Source: Spirogloea muscicola
Taxonomy: Eukaryota; Streptophyta; Zygnematophyceae; Spirogloeales; Spirogloeaceae
NCBI GenBank assembly: GCA_009602725.1
Contig: WELB01000234.1
Span: 68,224-132,223 of the forward strand
Length of the DNA stretch: 64,000 nt
Direction: 5' to 3'
The notes under the pieces were generated by a model, which was given only the letters and a program-made list of their open reading frames with translations, was not told the DNA's origin and made no database searches. This document shows positions 45,716-62,691 of the stretch, in pieces; the stretch's first letter is position 1, and each line of letters begins with the position of its first letter. A program made the position numbers and the translations under genes.

Positions 45716-48700
45716 TTAACGCGTGCCTACGTTTTGTGCTCTACTCTCCATGGCCTTCTTCAGCATCCTCCCAAGCTCTTTGGCCAGCGGCGGCGGCACG
45801 GCATTCCCAATCTGCCGGTGCTTGCTCTGAATCGTTCCCACAAAGCAGAAGCTGTCTGGGAAGCCCTGCAGCTCAACATGGCAACAGAACGATTATAAAC
45901 TCCAGGATGCCTAGAGCTCAGTGGTAACCTTCTCCAGCTTATGTACTTCTGTCGCTTACAGTCGAACATCTCATGCAGTACAATGCAACTGAGGCTGCAA
46001 ATGACAGTGATTGTTGGTGGAGATGGGTCAGTGGCATACCTGAGATCGTGCACACTCGCGCACGGTGACAATCCTGTCCTGCTTCGGGTGGAAGCACATG
46101 CCGACCTTGCCCATCGGCTGGGGATCTGTGACGGACGTTGGGAAGTTCCCATCCCAATCTAGACGGCCATACAGGCCTTTCCACTGGTTGTGCCGCTCAG
46201 CTGTGTTGGGCAGGCACCATGGCACCAGATCCTCCCACTTTCCGGAGCTCAACTTCACCTGAGAATTTAAATCGGCCGCCACTTTTAGAGGCTTGCGCAA
46301 TATAATGCAGAGCATGTGCATAGAAGTGACAGCCGCCAGTGCTTGCGCCAGGCTTGCGCAATCATGAGTGCAGAGTGAGCGACACAGTCCTTCGGTCCAT
46401 CTTTCAATGACTCCGTGCCATGCAGCAGCTTCATTACTTGCGGTACTCAACAGCTGTTGCAAGCTATTCCAGGCATGATCGCCACCCTTGTAGTACCAAG
46501 TTAGATGTGGAGGACCAAAGTGAGCACTGCAGGTCCACACAAACATGGCAAGGTTCTCACAAACAGGCAGTTGTTGCTCCAATCTAATACCTTCTCCTTG
46601 GGGAGGTCGCGCCAGTCTGCACCAGGCTTCCGAGGAATGTGTTTGCACCTCGTGTAGTTAAGCTCGTTCATCACCTTGGCGATGTGGTCCCGCAATTTCA
46701 GCTCTCGGCCCCTTATTTGGCGCTGGAACCAGCTCTCGGGGCCCTTCAGATACTGCAAGAAGGCCAAGGTACATTTTGATCTGGTCTGCCTACACGCAAG
46801 CTTTCACTGTCCACGACAACGCTCCTGCACGCCCTACAGTGATCTTTCGCTTCTAAAATCAGTGCAATAGAACCACTGTAACATTTATCATGGTACCATT
46901 GTTGCATTCTGAAGCAAAAGCTGTTGCTTAGCCTCGTGCTTTCCAGCACAACTAGAAGGGACGCGCCATCCCCATGGTTTGTCGACCGCGCAGCCCAGAG
47001 TACACGTTTGTTGGCCCGCGTACCTCCATCTCTTCCCTTGCTGCTCCATTAGGTACTTCAGGGAGGTCACCAATAGTGTCCCGCACAGTGACAGGCCTCC
47101 GGGGTGCTCCTTGACCTGCATCGGACACCGCCGCATAGTGCTGGCCATCCGGCAAGCTGATCTTGAGCTGAGAACTTGCAAAGACATGCAGCGGTTCTGG
47201 CCACTCCGGAAGGGGCTCCTCAGGAGCCGCCGCCCAGATGAATGCGCGCTTGCGCGACTGGGAGACACCGTAGTTGCCTGCCTGCAGCACGCCAAAGCGA
47301 ACCTGGCGAGGGACGCAGAGCACAAGCTCAGATACTTCTGAATTTCAGAGTTGGAGTCAGGGTTCGACTTGACTCTAGTCCATTCTTCAGATTGTCCTGC
47401 ATGGCACATCATTTAGTTGTACGCACCTGGTAGCCCATCTCCAGGAGGGATGCTACTGTCAGCCGGAATGTCTGGGCTTTGTTGAAGGAGACAAAGTTCC
47501 GAACATTCTCAAGAAGGAAATACTTGGGCCGGAAGTAATCGGCAAAGGACAGAAAGGCAAGGATCATCTCGCACTGGACGCGGCTCCAGGCCCGCTGGTT
47601 GAAGCGATTCATCCCAGAGAAGCCCTGCTCCACAGGAGAAATATGTAGGATGTTACATAATAATGTGGTGTACTACCAGGATTGGCAAGTTGATAGACAA
47701 GAACAGCAATACGTATGATGGAGTAGTCAACATTTTGCATGTCAAGGAAGCTGGACTGACCAAGAGCCAGAGTGGCCATCTATTTACATCAAATATGATA
47801 CATGAATAATTTGGTCGTGCTCTTCACATACAACTGTCACACCTGGCAAGGGGGCCCGCCGTTGATGAAGTCCACTTCTCCAGGACTTGGAAGCTTGGCG
47901 AGAAGGTCGCCGAGATGAGATGCCTGGTCCTGTGCCTCGGGTGTGGAGACGCAGTCCTCTGCGTCCCCATTCTTTTGCATAATGGCACTGCAACGTCAAT
48001 ATGCATGTAGGTCACACTGCTGCTGCATGGCGTATTCAGCTCACTAAGTAGTAACCGCAGTCTTTGATTCGCTTGGTTTACAGGATCTGCACTCACAACA
48101 AGGCATGCATGCAACCCAGAAGCTACAGAGAAGAGCATTCAGGACTCTGAACACTTAAACCGCTCAGCACCACAATTATACAGTAACAAGAGCTGTATCC
48201 ACATCTTGTGCAGGCAATACTTCTTACTGCGGCCCTGACTCCTGAGTATCAATCCAGAGACACTGTGCTTACTGCAAGATGACGTTGCAATTCTTGCAGA
48301 ACACCTCTGCATGCGAGTGGTTGAGCTTGAAAGCCTCTGCAGCGGGCTGCTCGTACTCAATCGCCCACTTCGTAAGAGTGGCCCCTGCACGAGCAAGCTC
48401 GGGCGCACAGGAGCGCGCACGAGAGATAGAGAAGGGGGGGAGAGGAAGAGGGGGCGAGCGAAAGAGAGCAAGAGAAGATGGGGAGGGGGAGAGGAACGAG
48501 TGTCAGCTTAGGTACAACAAGTCGGTGTCACTTCCAGAAGTTATCCCATTTGTGTAAGATATGCAATACAGCCTCATCCATGGCTGCTCAAGAGAAGCCC
48601 AAGTCCACTAACCCAGGTCCACGCATCCTTTTCTCCTAGTGAATATTACCTGATTGCTGAAGTCCTTCCGACAGCCCGCCACAGCCAGCGAAGATGTCCA

Positions 48701-51700
48701 GTGTCCGCAGCTGGTGTGCAGCTGCTGCATCGACATTATCTCCGCCCTGCAGTGCTGCTCTGCAGCGCTCCAATGGGCCTCCGTCAGATGCATCCACCAC
48801 CTTGCCCTTGCCCTTGGCCAGCTGCTTGATGTCTTGCAAGCTCCCCTTCCCAGAGTCCTGGATGCTGTTCGCAGGCCCGAGCACTCCACTAATGCTCGAA
48901 GGCAGCTGTCAGATGCATCCACATTACCACAGCGTCAGCTACTGAGGATCTGTAAGAGACATTGTTATACTGGTACTGCTTGCCTGAGCTGTAACCAGTT
49001 GCTGCCAGATACCATCAAGAGACTCCAAGAAGGGCCACAGTATGATGCCGACTACATGTAATATTACATTGGTAGTGTATATGGGACAGTGAATGAAGAG
49101 GTACCTCAAGTCTATAATACAGAGATCTTATACAAGTGTTATGAGGACATCACCTTCTTGACGCTGCCCAGTTTTGGATTGTACGTATATCCGCAGACAA
49201 ACACGTGGGGCTGTGCCATGGTTGCCATGGAGTCTAGTCCCTCCTGCAGCCTCCAGACTTCACATCGGCCTCGGACCCACTCAGAGCTCACCACCACAAC
49301 AACCTCGCTGTAGTATACCTGTCGACATTACGAGCTAAAGGATGTGAAGATTTGATCTTAGTGTTGACGAGTAACATACCCTTGTTTCAAGTCAGCTAGA
49401 TCAAGCTGCTGGGCTTAGGGGTCCACTTTAAAAATACAACTGCGTTCGGCCTGGCAGCTGGCCATGAGGCTTTCAAGCCTTAGCAAGTACCTCGTTGACA
49501 TCGGCCCGGTATGCTTTATCGGATGACACATCCTCTGGCCTGAAAAATCTCCGCAGTGTCACCCTGCTTGGCACCGCACCCTTATCTTTGGCTTGGCTCG
49601 AGGAGAACTGCACACGCATAAGCAGGTGTCTCAAGGACAGGTGTTGCAGCTAGTGATCACTTCCTTGATTGTGACACACATAATTACTACGCTGATACCA
49701 TCAGGCAAGCCAGGCCGGCCAGTATGCTTGCCTGCTCCAACAAAGAACCAACAGCTAATGAAGGGAATCAATCATACCAGATACCATGACATGCTTAACA
49801 AGGCTAGATACCTTCAACAGCTGGCATACGACAAACGCCCGGAGGCCAATGTTGCGGCCTCCTTTGATGCTCCTATCCTTGGCTTTTTGACGCCCACCAC
49901 CATCGTCATCCTCGTCCAGCTGGTTTTCGCAATCTGCAAGGGCATCTGGGGCCAGATACAGGAAGTCGCCGACGCGATACTCTAAACCTCCATACCTGTC
50001 CAAGGCGCCGAAGGACAGAAGTCAGGTCAAAGCCAAGGTGGTATAGCAAGGAGATAAGTCTCAGGTAGCTAAGCTTCCTGCTGCAGTATCGCATTCTGAA
50101 GGCTGCTGGCTTTGTTATCTGACTGCATATTACATAGTCCTCATTTCTTTGATGGCAAATCAACACACTGCAAGCCAAAAGACATCACTTCTGCCAACTG
50201 GGCCACGACCTGAAGCCGTCTCTGTCAGGCAGGACTCGGCACTCCATGGCCTCTTGCTGGACGCGCAGCGCCTCACAGGCAGCACAGGACCCTGTGCCCT
50301 GGCCGTAGCGGCTCTTCTCAGAGAGTGCCAGGAAAGCACCCCGCATTGGAGCATAGACTGCCCGGCAGAACAGCTCTGGAGGCTGCTCAGCCCTCTGCCG
50401 CTCTTCCGCGCGAAGCCTGTACATAGTTGGCAGCAAAAGACTCATCAGCTAAGAGATAGCGGCATAGCTGCTGCAACTTCATGTGAAGTGCTACAATGGG
50501 CCCTGCCACTTCTGCAATATTGTGACGAAGCAGAGACCTCCTCCATATGGAGGCACACCTGCATGCACACACATTGCAACACAATCGACCAAGTTGACCA
50601 CAAGGTTGTGCTCCTATGGAATATGCGAACATAAATTATATTATCGCTAATTCACATGGGCACCACCTTAAACCTGGGCGCATGGCAAATTTTGTAGCAA
50701 TTACCGGTCAGCTTCAGCGGCAGCAGCATGTGCTTTGCGGTGCTGATGACCAAAAGGACGGGACCGCCACTCCAGAGGCGCCGAGCCTCGGATGGCGCTC
50801 AGCCGCACGTCCACACATCCCTCGGTCATGAACACTTCCCCCTCGGCACCGGCGTTCCCCAGCACTGTCTCGCTGGCCCGCTTCAGCACCCGCCCGTGCA
50901 GCCACTGCCCACCGGCCTTGCTCTGCAAGTAGCACCAGTAGTACCAGTCAGTGGCGCTCATGGTCTGACCACAGGCATCCGGGAGAGGTGCGGCAACACG
51001 TCCAGAGTGCCCACCTCATACATGTGCTCGACCAGAGCGAGAGCAGGCAGGCTGCCATCGTCGGCAGGTGGTGGGGCCTCGTCAAAGTAGACGACCCCTC
51101 CGACAGTCACCTCAAGGTCCCCGACCTTGGCCATCCTATGCAAGCTGCCCTTCTTACAGTGGCCTGGTTTGGCAGAGTACGACAAGGTGGCCACAGTGAG
51201 GCTTGTCTGTCACTTTGGAGCAATTGTACCACAAACAAGACACATTCACTACCACACAGTCAATGCACAAGCACTTCTGCATACATCCAAGTCTCTCATG
51301 CAGGTATCCACGCTGTAGACGAGGTAGTGACCACCCATATACCTCAGAATCACATTTTATTCTTGCGTCACTCACCTGATGCAGGATCGAGCCAGTGGGC
51401 TTTGGCCTTTGCGCTCGAGCTGACTGCCATCCTCCTCGCCTCGCGGTCCAGGGCCTTGCGCGGGCTTCCAACGTGCTGCGACAGCATGGTCTCGACCTCA
51501 TCGTCTTCGCTGTCGTTCTCCTGGGCTTCCTCTTCCCCCGCCTCTGCTGCCTCTGGTCCCTCTATCTTGACAGACTCTGCAGAAAAACATGTTGGACGAT
51601 TCATTGTGGATGTCCAACAGAAGGCCGATGTCAAAGTGCTGGCCACCTACACTGGATGACCAGAGCAAACTGCCTTGAGTCTTGGAGCCTCTTCTAATCA

Positions 51701-54700
51701 GCAGAAATCCATCAGCTGGATTGATGTATATAGAGTTCAGGACTTGGATATGAAAGCAGGTTCAATGGGGATCGCATTCATAGTCAGGTTGAGGTGTTTT
51801 GGGTTCAGACGGTCACCTAGCAGCTTGTCCAATGGCTGACTTTCCTCCTCCGTCCTTGCATAATAGCTGCTCCATATGTGGTTAATCAATCTCGTTGTAG
51901 TAGCTCTCATGGGCTTTTTCTTTGTCGCATCTGGCTGCATGTTGGCCCTGTTGTACCGATACATAGACAAATTTCAACCATGTCCATATGCAAGAAACCC
52001 AAATGACTGAAATTCACCAAGAGACCAGAGATGGGCTACCCGTTACTTGATGCTTACAGAATAGTCGAACTGAAAAGCAATAGTTGCGCCAAAGGAGGTT
52101 GAGAAAATACCTAGGATTGGCATTGCGGCCCTTGGCACGAAGGAGGAGCTTCTTCCGGGACAGCTTCAGTTTCGAGTGGTGCCGGAACTCCATCTTCTCG
52201 CGGAGGACGGAGGCAAATTGGCTCTGTCTGACTGTCTTGTCTGGGTATTCTTGCAGCTGCTGCAAGATGATCTGCCCGTGCACTACGACGTACCTCTCCA
52301 CGTCCACCAGCTGTCAGCGAGTCAATGGCAGAACATTGGTCAGATACATATGAGATTGCAAGCATCACCGGTTTCAGATATTCAGTCAACCAACTGCAAA
52401 AGCATCCGCCAGGCTCTGACCTTGGAGCCCAAGGCCTCGCCCTTGTCTTCGGCCAGCTTGCGGATGACGTCGTTGAAAGATAGTCGCGAGACACGGCACT
52501 CCCCCTTGAGCATGGTGATAATCCTCACGGCGAGCCGCGCAGCCCTCACCACCGGCGTGTACCATGCAGCATACTGGGAGGATGGCTTGCCAAGTCTTCA
52601 ATGAGAGACAGAAAAGTTTGCAGGTGTAAGCTATGCCCATCTTTGCTCCATGCTCCAGCGCAGCAGATAATCGGATTTCATCAGCTGAATGCAGATAGCT
52701 AGTACCCTCTTTGACAAAGTGAGGGCTTGACAGGCTTGGAGTTGAGCAAGTGAGCTTGCAAGAAAGCAGATATGAGGAGGCATCGAGATACTCAAGTAGT
52801 CAGCGAAATTGTATTCGTCACCACATTTTGCACCTGTACCATGCGACGTCCGTGCGGATGGAAATGAAGAGCATGCCGGCGCCAAACTCCACCATCCACT
52901 CCTTGATTGGGCTGAGATACAACCGTATGCTGTTTTGCGGAGCGGCCGCTGGAGCTGCCAGACGTCCAGACAGAGGACCACCCAACTCAGGAAAGCGGCC
53001 AAGCGCTGCAGGTCATATGAACTCGGCTCTTCGGCCCAAGGACCCATGAAATCGCCGATACTTGCCCTTCGGGACATGCTCATGAAGGCCTCGCAAGCAA
53101 TGATGTACAGACCTGAGTAGCCGCTGGCACTTGAGCTCCCACTCGGCCTGTCAGCTTCAACAGCAGCGGCGGCGCCTTCCTTGGCAGAGTTCTCATCCTC
53201 CACCTCAACGTCGACCGAGAAGCCACTGCCGTCGTCCTCGCTCATGAGCCCTGCCCCGAACATCTCGACATCGACCTCCACCCCTGCCACCATTGGCAGC
53301 AGCTCGAGCGGGATGAGACGCCCCTCGGCATTGTACAGCGTGAACTCGTCCAGCTTGCATCTCGGCAGGTCGGCGGGCAACGTGTTGTCGTCAAAGAGCA
53401 CGTATTCGTCCATCTCGGGCTCCTCGGCGGCTTTGCAGAATTCTGCCAACACATTTGCCATCTTGGTCTGTCATGTCCTGCAGCAACTCGACCAATGCTA
53501 CATCATTCTGAAAGGAGAATGCTAAGGTCAAGTACCGCTGCTGCAACTTGCCAACCTCTGCCAGCGCTGGTCTGACATTCACCAGGTAGTGTATAATTGC
53601 AGCGCAACACTACCGCTGCTAACTGTTAATATTTTCAGGACAATTAGTCAGACAACTAACCTGGTTCAGGGTAGTCGTCCACGATCTCGTCCTCCTCAAT
53701 CTTGATGTACACAGCCGCCTTGGAAGCTGCGCCGCGCAGCCAGGGGTGTCGAGGTTAGGTGGCAATCTGTCCACCGTGCTCACTCTTCGGCTCTAGGTGT
53801 ACGACAGGTTGCTGGTGCCAGAGGGACAAGGCAAAGGACATCTGTAGAGCTAGGGATTCGTTGTGTAAGGGTCTGATGGAGGCACCTCTGCCTGCCGTCC
53901 GCTTCTGCAGCTTGTGTGCGGCATCCTGCTCGTCCTGCTCAAGGAGAAGCCGTGCAACGAGCTCGTCGCCGTTCACTGCAGGAGAGTCGCTGCCTGCGAC
54001 TGTTGCAGCTACCGAGCAGCCTGCCGCTGCTGAAGACGAGCACGGCTCCTGAATACTGAGAGCCTTCTCCTTGCGGGCCGGCACTTGTCCGTGCAGCTTC
54101 CAAGCATCTGTGCGAGATCTGGCCGCTTCGTCTAACGCCGCCAGCGAGCGCAGGCCAGAGAAGAGCTGCAGCATTCCAAACAAGCACATGGAGCTCAAGT
54201 CCTTAGAAGTAGTGGCTCACTGTCACACTCTTATCTGTGCTGCCCTTTTATCGTCATCTTGTCAGCATCAGACTTGGCAGCAATCAAAGGTGGTAACAGA
54301 GAGGAGCATTTGCTCGACCTGATCAGTCTCCGAGGCGTCAGCGTCCATGTCATATAGCTGGCGTGCAATGAACACGCCATGCCGGAAGAGGGCGTCGCGA
54401 GTACCCGCAACACCGCCAACTTTGCTGGTCACACAGGAAGGCCTGCATGCCGATCAGGCGGCCGCAGCCCAAGCGCAGATACCGACGGCACTGGCGGGCG
54501 ACAGTACCAACCTGGAGCCACGCAGGAGCTGCGCGACCAGACCGTCCAGGTCGAGGCCTGGGTCTCCTCCGTCGGCCTTGGAGAGCAGCTTGTACACGCG
54601 CACGCACAGATCGGCCTTCTCGAGCAGCGGCGCAAAGAGGCGCTTGTAACGGGCGGCCGGCCGCGCCAGCAGGTACTCGCCTGGACATCCCAGCGGAAAC

Positions 54701-55954
54701 CAAGGCCTTGATGGTGGACAAAGGGCTCACTATCATTGTGACTATGACTGAGATGGTGATGAGACTAACACTTGCACTGTGTATGGTCTGCTGCTGCAGA
54801 GAAGATCTTATACAGGCAGGTCTGGGCCTCACCGGCCTCGGTCGAGACCCAGACCTCCGCGGCGCCAGCATCGTAGCCACCAATGTGCCACGACACAAGG
54901 CTACCGAAGCGCTCGCAGCGCATGCCGGCCTCCCTGTCGGGCTGCCGGCCGGGGGCGAGCGGCAGGACGGTGCCCGATGCAAAGAGGTGCACGTTCTGCA
55001 GCATCTCGACCGGCTGCAGAGATGGAGGACGGTGCTCAGAGGTGGGACGGTGGTCAGACGTGTCGCGTCCATCGTGTGGGAAAGCAATGCCAGGACATCA
55101 TGCGGACATGGATTCCTCTTCCGAGCTGCGTCGCCTCACCTGCACATGGCCGTCGTCGTCCTCCAGCGAGAAGTCAAGCAGGCGGCGCCGCGGCAGTCGG
55201 GCCTCGTCGCTGCCCACCCGCATGCCCCCAGCGGTGGCGGCCTCGTCCGCGCTGCCAGCGGTGAGTATGAGCGCCTCGTACTCCGTCTCCACGGCCTTGC
55301 TCTGTGCCCCAATTGTGCCTCACGCCCGGCCGCCGAGTCAAGCGACGACGATGACCACAACGTCGGCCCTCAAGTTGCGCAGCTTGCGGGGCAGTGCAGC
55401 GCGGCGCTCCATTGCCACCTTGTGCGCAGGCTTTTGCGGCCATGCGGGCTTTGCTGGCGATTGGCGCATCGAGCGTCACCTGCTTGACCTCGATCAGGTC
55501 GCCATGTGCGGCCTTCGCCTCCGCCTTGGCCTCCTTGTAGCTCACCGCCGCAGCAGCCGCGCGCCGGGGGCGCACAGCGCAGAGGCGCTGCTCCGAGGCG
55601 CCACCATTGGAGGCGTCCTCGTCTTCTGGAGCATCGGCGCGGGAGCCTCGTAAGTAGTAGACGTAGCACGGTCATGGCAGGCGCGAGGAGGACCGGAGGC
55701 GGAGCCAGTGGTGCATACCGGGCCTCGGCTTGGCCTTCTTGCCGCTGCCGGCAGCAGTGGCGGCGGAGGCGGCGGCGGCGGCGGCGCCCTGCTTCTTGCG
55801 CTTGCCTCCGACGGCAGCGTCGCAGCCCGTGCTGCCACCAGCGTCCTCCGCCTCCGCCGCCGCCATCACGGCAGCACCCGTCTCGGCCCGCTGCCGGCGC
55901 CCCAGGTTCTCCTTGNCCCGCGTTGCGCGCGCTGTCGCTCAGCAGGCCCGGCAT
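45716..55954 (-). CDS. MET1: Maintenance DNA (cytosine-5) methyltransferase, MET1/DNMT1 type
   Basis: MET1 copies CG methylation after replication. Exon 1 (55719-55954) has the basic KRKKQG and KKAKPRP, exon 2 the [18 protein letters not shown] block. RFD1: [12 protein letters not shown] and [33 protein letters not shown] (54.8-55.2 kb). RFD2: [29 protein letters not shown] (53.2-53.4 kb). Then [36 protein letters not shown] and [21 protein letters not shown]1: 50.7-51.2 kb ([20 protein letters not shown]); BAH2: 49812-49995, 49491-49607, 49154-49318. Catalytic exons: 48650-about 48870 ([13 protein letters not shown]), 48273-48384, 47843-47987 (INGGPPCQ), 47427-47624 ([16 protein letters not shown]), 47024-47302 ([15 protein letters not shown]), 46591-46752, 46040-46258, 45716-45865 ([15 protein letters not shown]). 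The PCQ cysteine and motifs I, IV, VI, VIII, IX, X are intact. Two RFDs are the plant arrangement. A single N (55916) shifts the frame in exon 1. Confidence 0.95.
48420..48500. repeat. GA-rich low-complexity intron tract
   Basis: A purine run (gagaga, ggggag, gaaagagag) in the MET1 intron between the [13 protein letters not shown] exon and the DIFAGCGG exon. Simple sequence only. Confidence 0.85.
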
Positions 55955-56094
55955 GGCGGCGCCGGGGAGGGCCTCGGCTGCGCCGGCGGCGGCACGGCGG
56001 GACTGGCAGGGCCGCCGTGGCGAAGCTCGGGAGAGGGGCAGGTGTTCGAACCGGGGGAGAGCCCGAGCGCGGGAAAGGGCCCCGTGGACGGCTC

Positions 56095-56241
56095 GCGCCA
56101 AATCACCCCGACCCGCTCCCGCCAAAACATAAGAAACGAAATGTAAAGCAACAGCTCTTCCAACGGTAAGGAATGGCTGTGAGAGGCAAAGCCCAAAGGA
56201 ATGTACAAAAAGGCCCACGCCAGGCTGCCCTTGGCGCCAAA
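56095..56241. promoter_or_regulatory. E2F-type sites upstream of MET1
   Basis: Three matches to the E2F consensus TTTSSCGC lie 140-290 bases upstream of the MET1 ATG: GCGCCAAA at 56095-56102, TCCCGCCAAAA (reverse TTTTGGCGGGA) at 56117-56127, and the palindromic TTGGCGCCAAA at 56231-56241. E2F/RBR control of MET1 is known in Arabidopsis, so S-phase regulation is the natural reading. The third site lies next to repeat-derived sequence. Confidence 0.55.
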
Positions 56242-56840
56242 TCCGACCTCCGCAGCCACCCCGCCGCGCCTCAGCCCATGGCGTCGCCGCCCTCTGAGCT
56301 CCTCGGCAGGGTGCGCAGTGGCCATCAAGGACACGTCCGTCATGCCCATCCAGCAGAGGGCTGACGGACTCCATACGCGGAGGGTCGACCTGGTGGTCAC
56401 CTCGCCGGGCGTCGGGGGCCCGTGCATCATTGCCGACGTGGTCACCACAGATGTGCTTGACCTCTCCAATGCGGGGCGCTCTGCTTCAGAGGGTGGCCAT
56501 AGCGGCAGCGAACCCCGTTCGTGGCAAAGAGGCCAAGCACGCGGACCATTTGGAAGTGGACAACTTTGCTCCACTGACCGTCGATGTGCACGGGGCTTAA
56601 GAGGCTGGACCCTTTGGCCCGGCTTGCGCGCCGCCCTGTGTCCAGCAGGCGGGGCGAGCAGGCTGACCTCCACGCCGCTGGCTCGCTAGCGCAGGTGTTT
56701 GGTATGCGCCTGTTCCCTCCACCGGTCCTTGGCCCACGCCTTGCATCTGCGTGCTGCCTCGTGCTCTCAGTGCCGCCTCTGGCTTCGTGAAGGGGACTGC
56801 TTTCCGGTGGCTGGTCTGTCTGATCTGCTGCCACCTAGAG
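56140..56840 (+). mobile_element. Decayed LINE-like endonuclease/ORF-tail fragment
   Basis: The plus strand reads TRRVDLVVTSPGVGGPCIIA, DVVTTDVLDLSNAG (56.36-56.48 kb), like the nuclease-type domain after RT in many protist non-LTR elements, then TVDVHGA and relics of the LQRSM..LHLR tail to about 56,830. A short hairpin fragment in reverse (GGCTGTGAGAGGC) lies near 56,167. Several frame changes show it is dead. It holds the only piece of the domain upstream of the KHAD..FVPL tail seen in this window. Confidence 0.55.
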
Positions 56841-56854
56841 GTTACAAAGTGAAA

Positions 56855-56925
56855 AACCTTTGTGATACTTAGGGTTGAGGGTTTGGTGTGCTTAAATGGG
56901 AATTAACCCTAAACCCTTCACAAGA
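56855..56925. repeat. Telomere-like inverted repeat
   Basis: Arms of about 20 bases: CTTTGTGATACTTAGGGTT (56,858 on) and the complement of AACCCTAAACCCTTCACAAG (56,905-56,924). They contain plant-type TTTAGGG units and could form a hairpin with a loop of about 30 bases. Confidence 0.5.
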
Positions 56926-57762
56926 ATTACCAGGAGGCAGCCTCTGAGTGTACTTAGCTGTTGACACCGAGGAGGTGACCATTTGCCTGGCCGCAAACAT
57001 GGAGCAAGTGCGCTGAGCAGGTGAATGAAGCTTCTGTGAGAAATGCAGCTTAACACGTCAAAGTTCAAAGCTCAACAACGTGGAGGTGCTGTGAGGTCTA
57101 CATCAATGTTGACCTCACAGATTGATGACAGATTGAGCCCGTCGACCAGTGACATCCGCAGGGCACAAGCAGTCACATTGCTATCGAGGCAGGATATCAC
57201 AAGCAGGGCTCGCTGCACGCTTCCCCACAGATGGATGCTGTGCGCCTCAGTCCAAGGAGGTGGCGAGACTTAACAAATCCCTCAGACTCACCGAATGTCT
57301 CCAGACCCGATGTGCCAACCAGTCAAGTTTGTAGCTCACTTGCTCATTCTTAAGATAATTTACCCTCAAAACTTGAGGAGATAAAAGTCACTCTTTTAAC
57401 TATTTGTACACCTTCATTCTGAAGTATCTTGGACAATTAATTCAAGCTCGTGGATAGACAGTATTACTTGTCAACGCCTGCAACATCAATGGTAACTTGA
57501 CTAGGTCCACAAAAGCCCAGGTCATTGGACAGGCGACCAGCTCTTTGTGATTGTGGAGGCTTAGCTGATAGTGAGCCTTAAATTAGCAGAGCTACCTTGC
57601 AGAGCTCCAGCAAGAAGCCTAAAGCTACACTCCTTATAGAGCCCACATAAGTGTCAACAGCTTACTCAAAGCTGGAAAAAGAGCCCCACAAGCTGCTGAG
57701 CAGGTAGTCAACTCGACCTTCTAGAGTTTATGAAGTCCATCCTCTAACTGGTATCTCAGAGC
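56926..57762. other. Gene-free stretch downstream of SEC23
   Basis: No exon, RNA gene or recognised repeat was seen between the retroelement debris and the SEC23 stop codon; it includes the SEC23 3' UTR. Confidence 0.55.
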
Positions 57763-62156
<4,394 letters not shown>

Positions 62157-62691
62157 CCTTATGCCAAGGCCGGCAGTAGCTTCCCATGCGCCTCGGGAGC
62201 TGCGCGTTCCGTCTCTCCAACGTCAACTTTACCGCCGCATACCGCGTCCTTCACAGGCGCGTCTCAGGGGCGTCGAGCATGGCTCGATAAGACTGCCAGT
62301 TGCGCATCGCTGACAGCTTCAGCTTCCCAATGGAGGGCTCGCCAGGGACCACTCGAAGCTCCTCCTCCCGCAGGAGCTCCGTCGCTGGACGTGGCGTCCT
62401 GTCCGGACAGAGCGCGCGCGCGCGGGCGCGCCCGCCACCGCGCACGGCGGCGGCAGCGGCAGGACAATGGGTAGCACTTGGCTAGTGTCCTTCAGTGCGG
62501 CTCACTCAATCAGGTATCGTAGATATGCACAGTAGTGTATCCAAGTAGTCGTGAGTGAGAGACGGCAGTGGGTAAACAATCTGCCATATGACAGACGCCA
62601 CGCCACAGCAGCCAGTGATCGCCGCCACCGCCGTCGCCGCGCCGCCTCCGGCTGCCCCGGCGGCCTGGTCGCCGGCCTGCGCCGCCCGAGC
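62157..62691. promoter_or_regulatory. Divergent SEC23 / DUF538 promoter region
   Basis: A 535-base spacer between two divergent starts. It has a CpG-dense purine/pyrimidine-alternating stretch (GCGCGCGCGCGGGCGCGCCC type) at about 62,410-62,440 and a GC-rich leader before the plus-strand gene. No TATA box was picked out. Confidence 0.45.
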
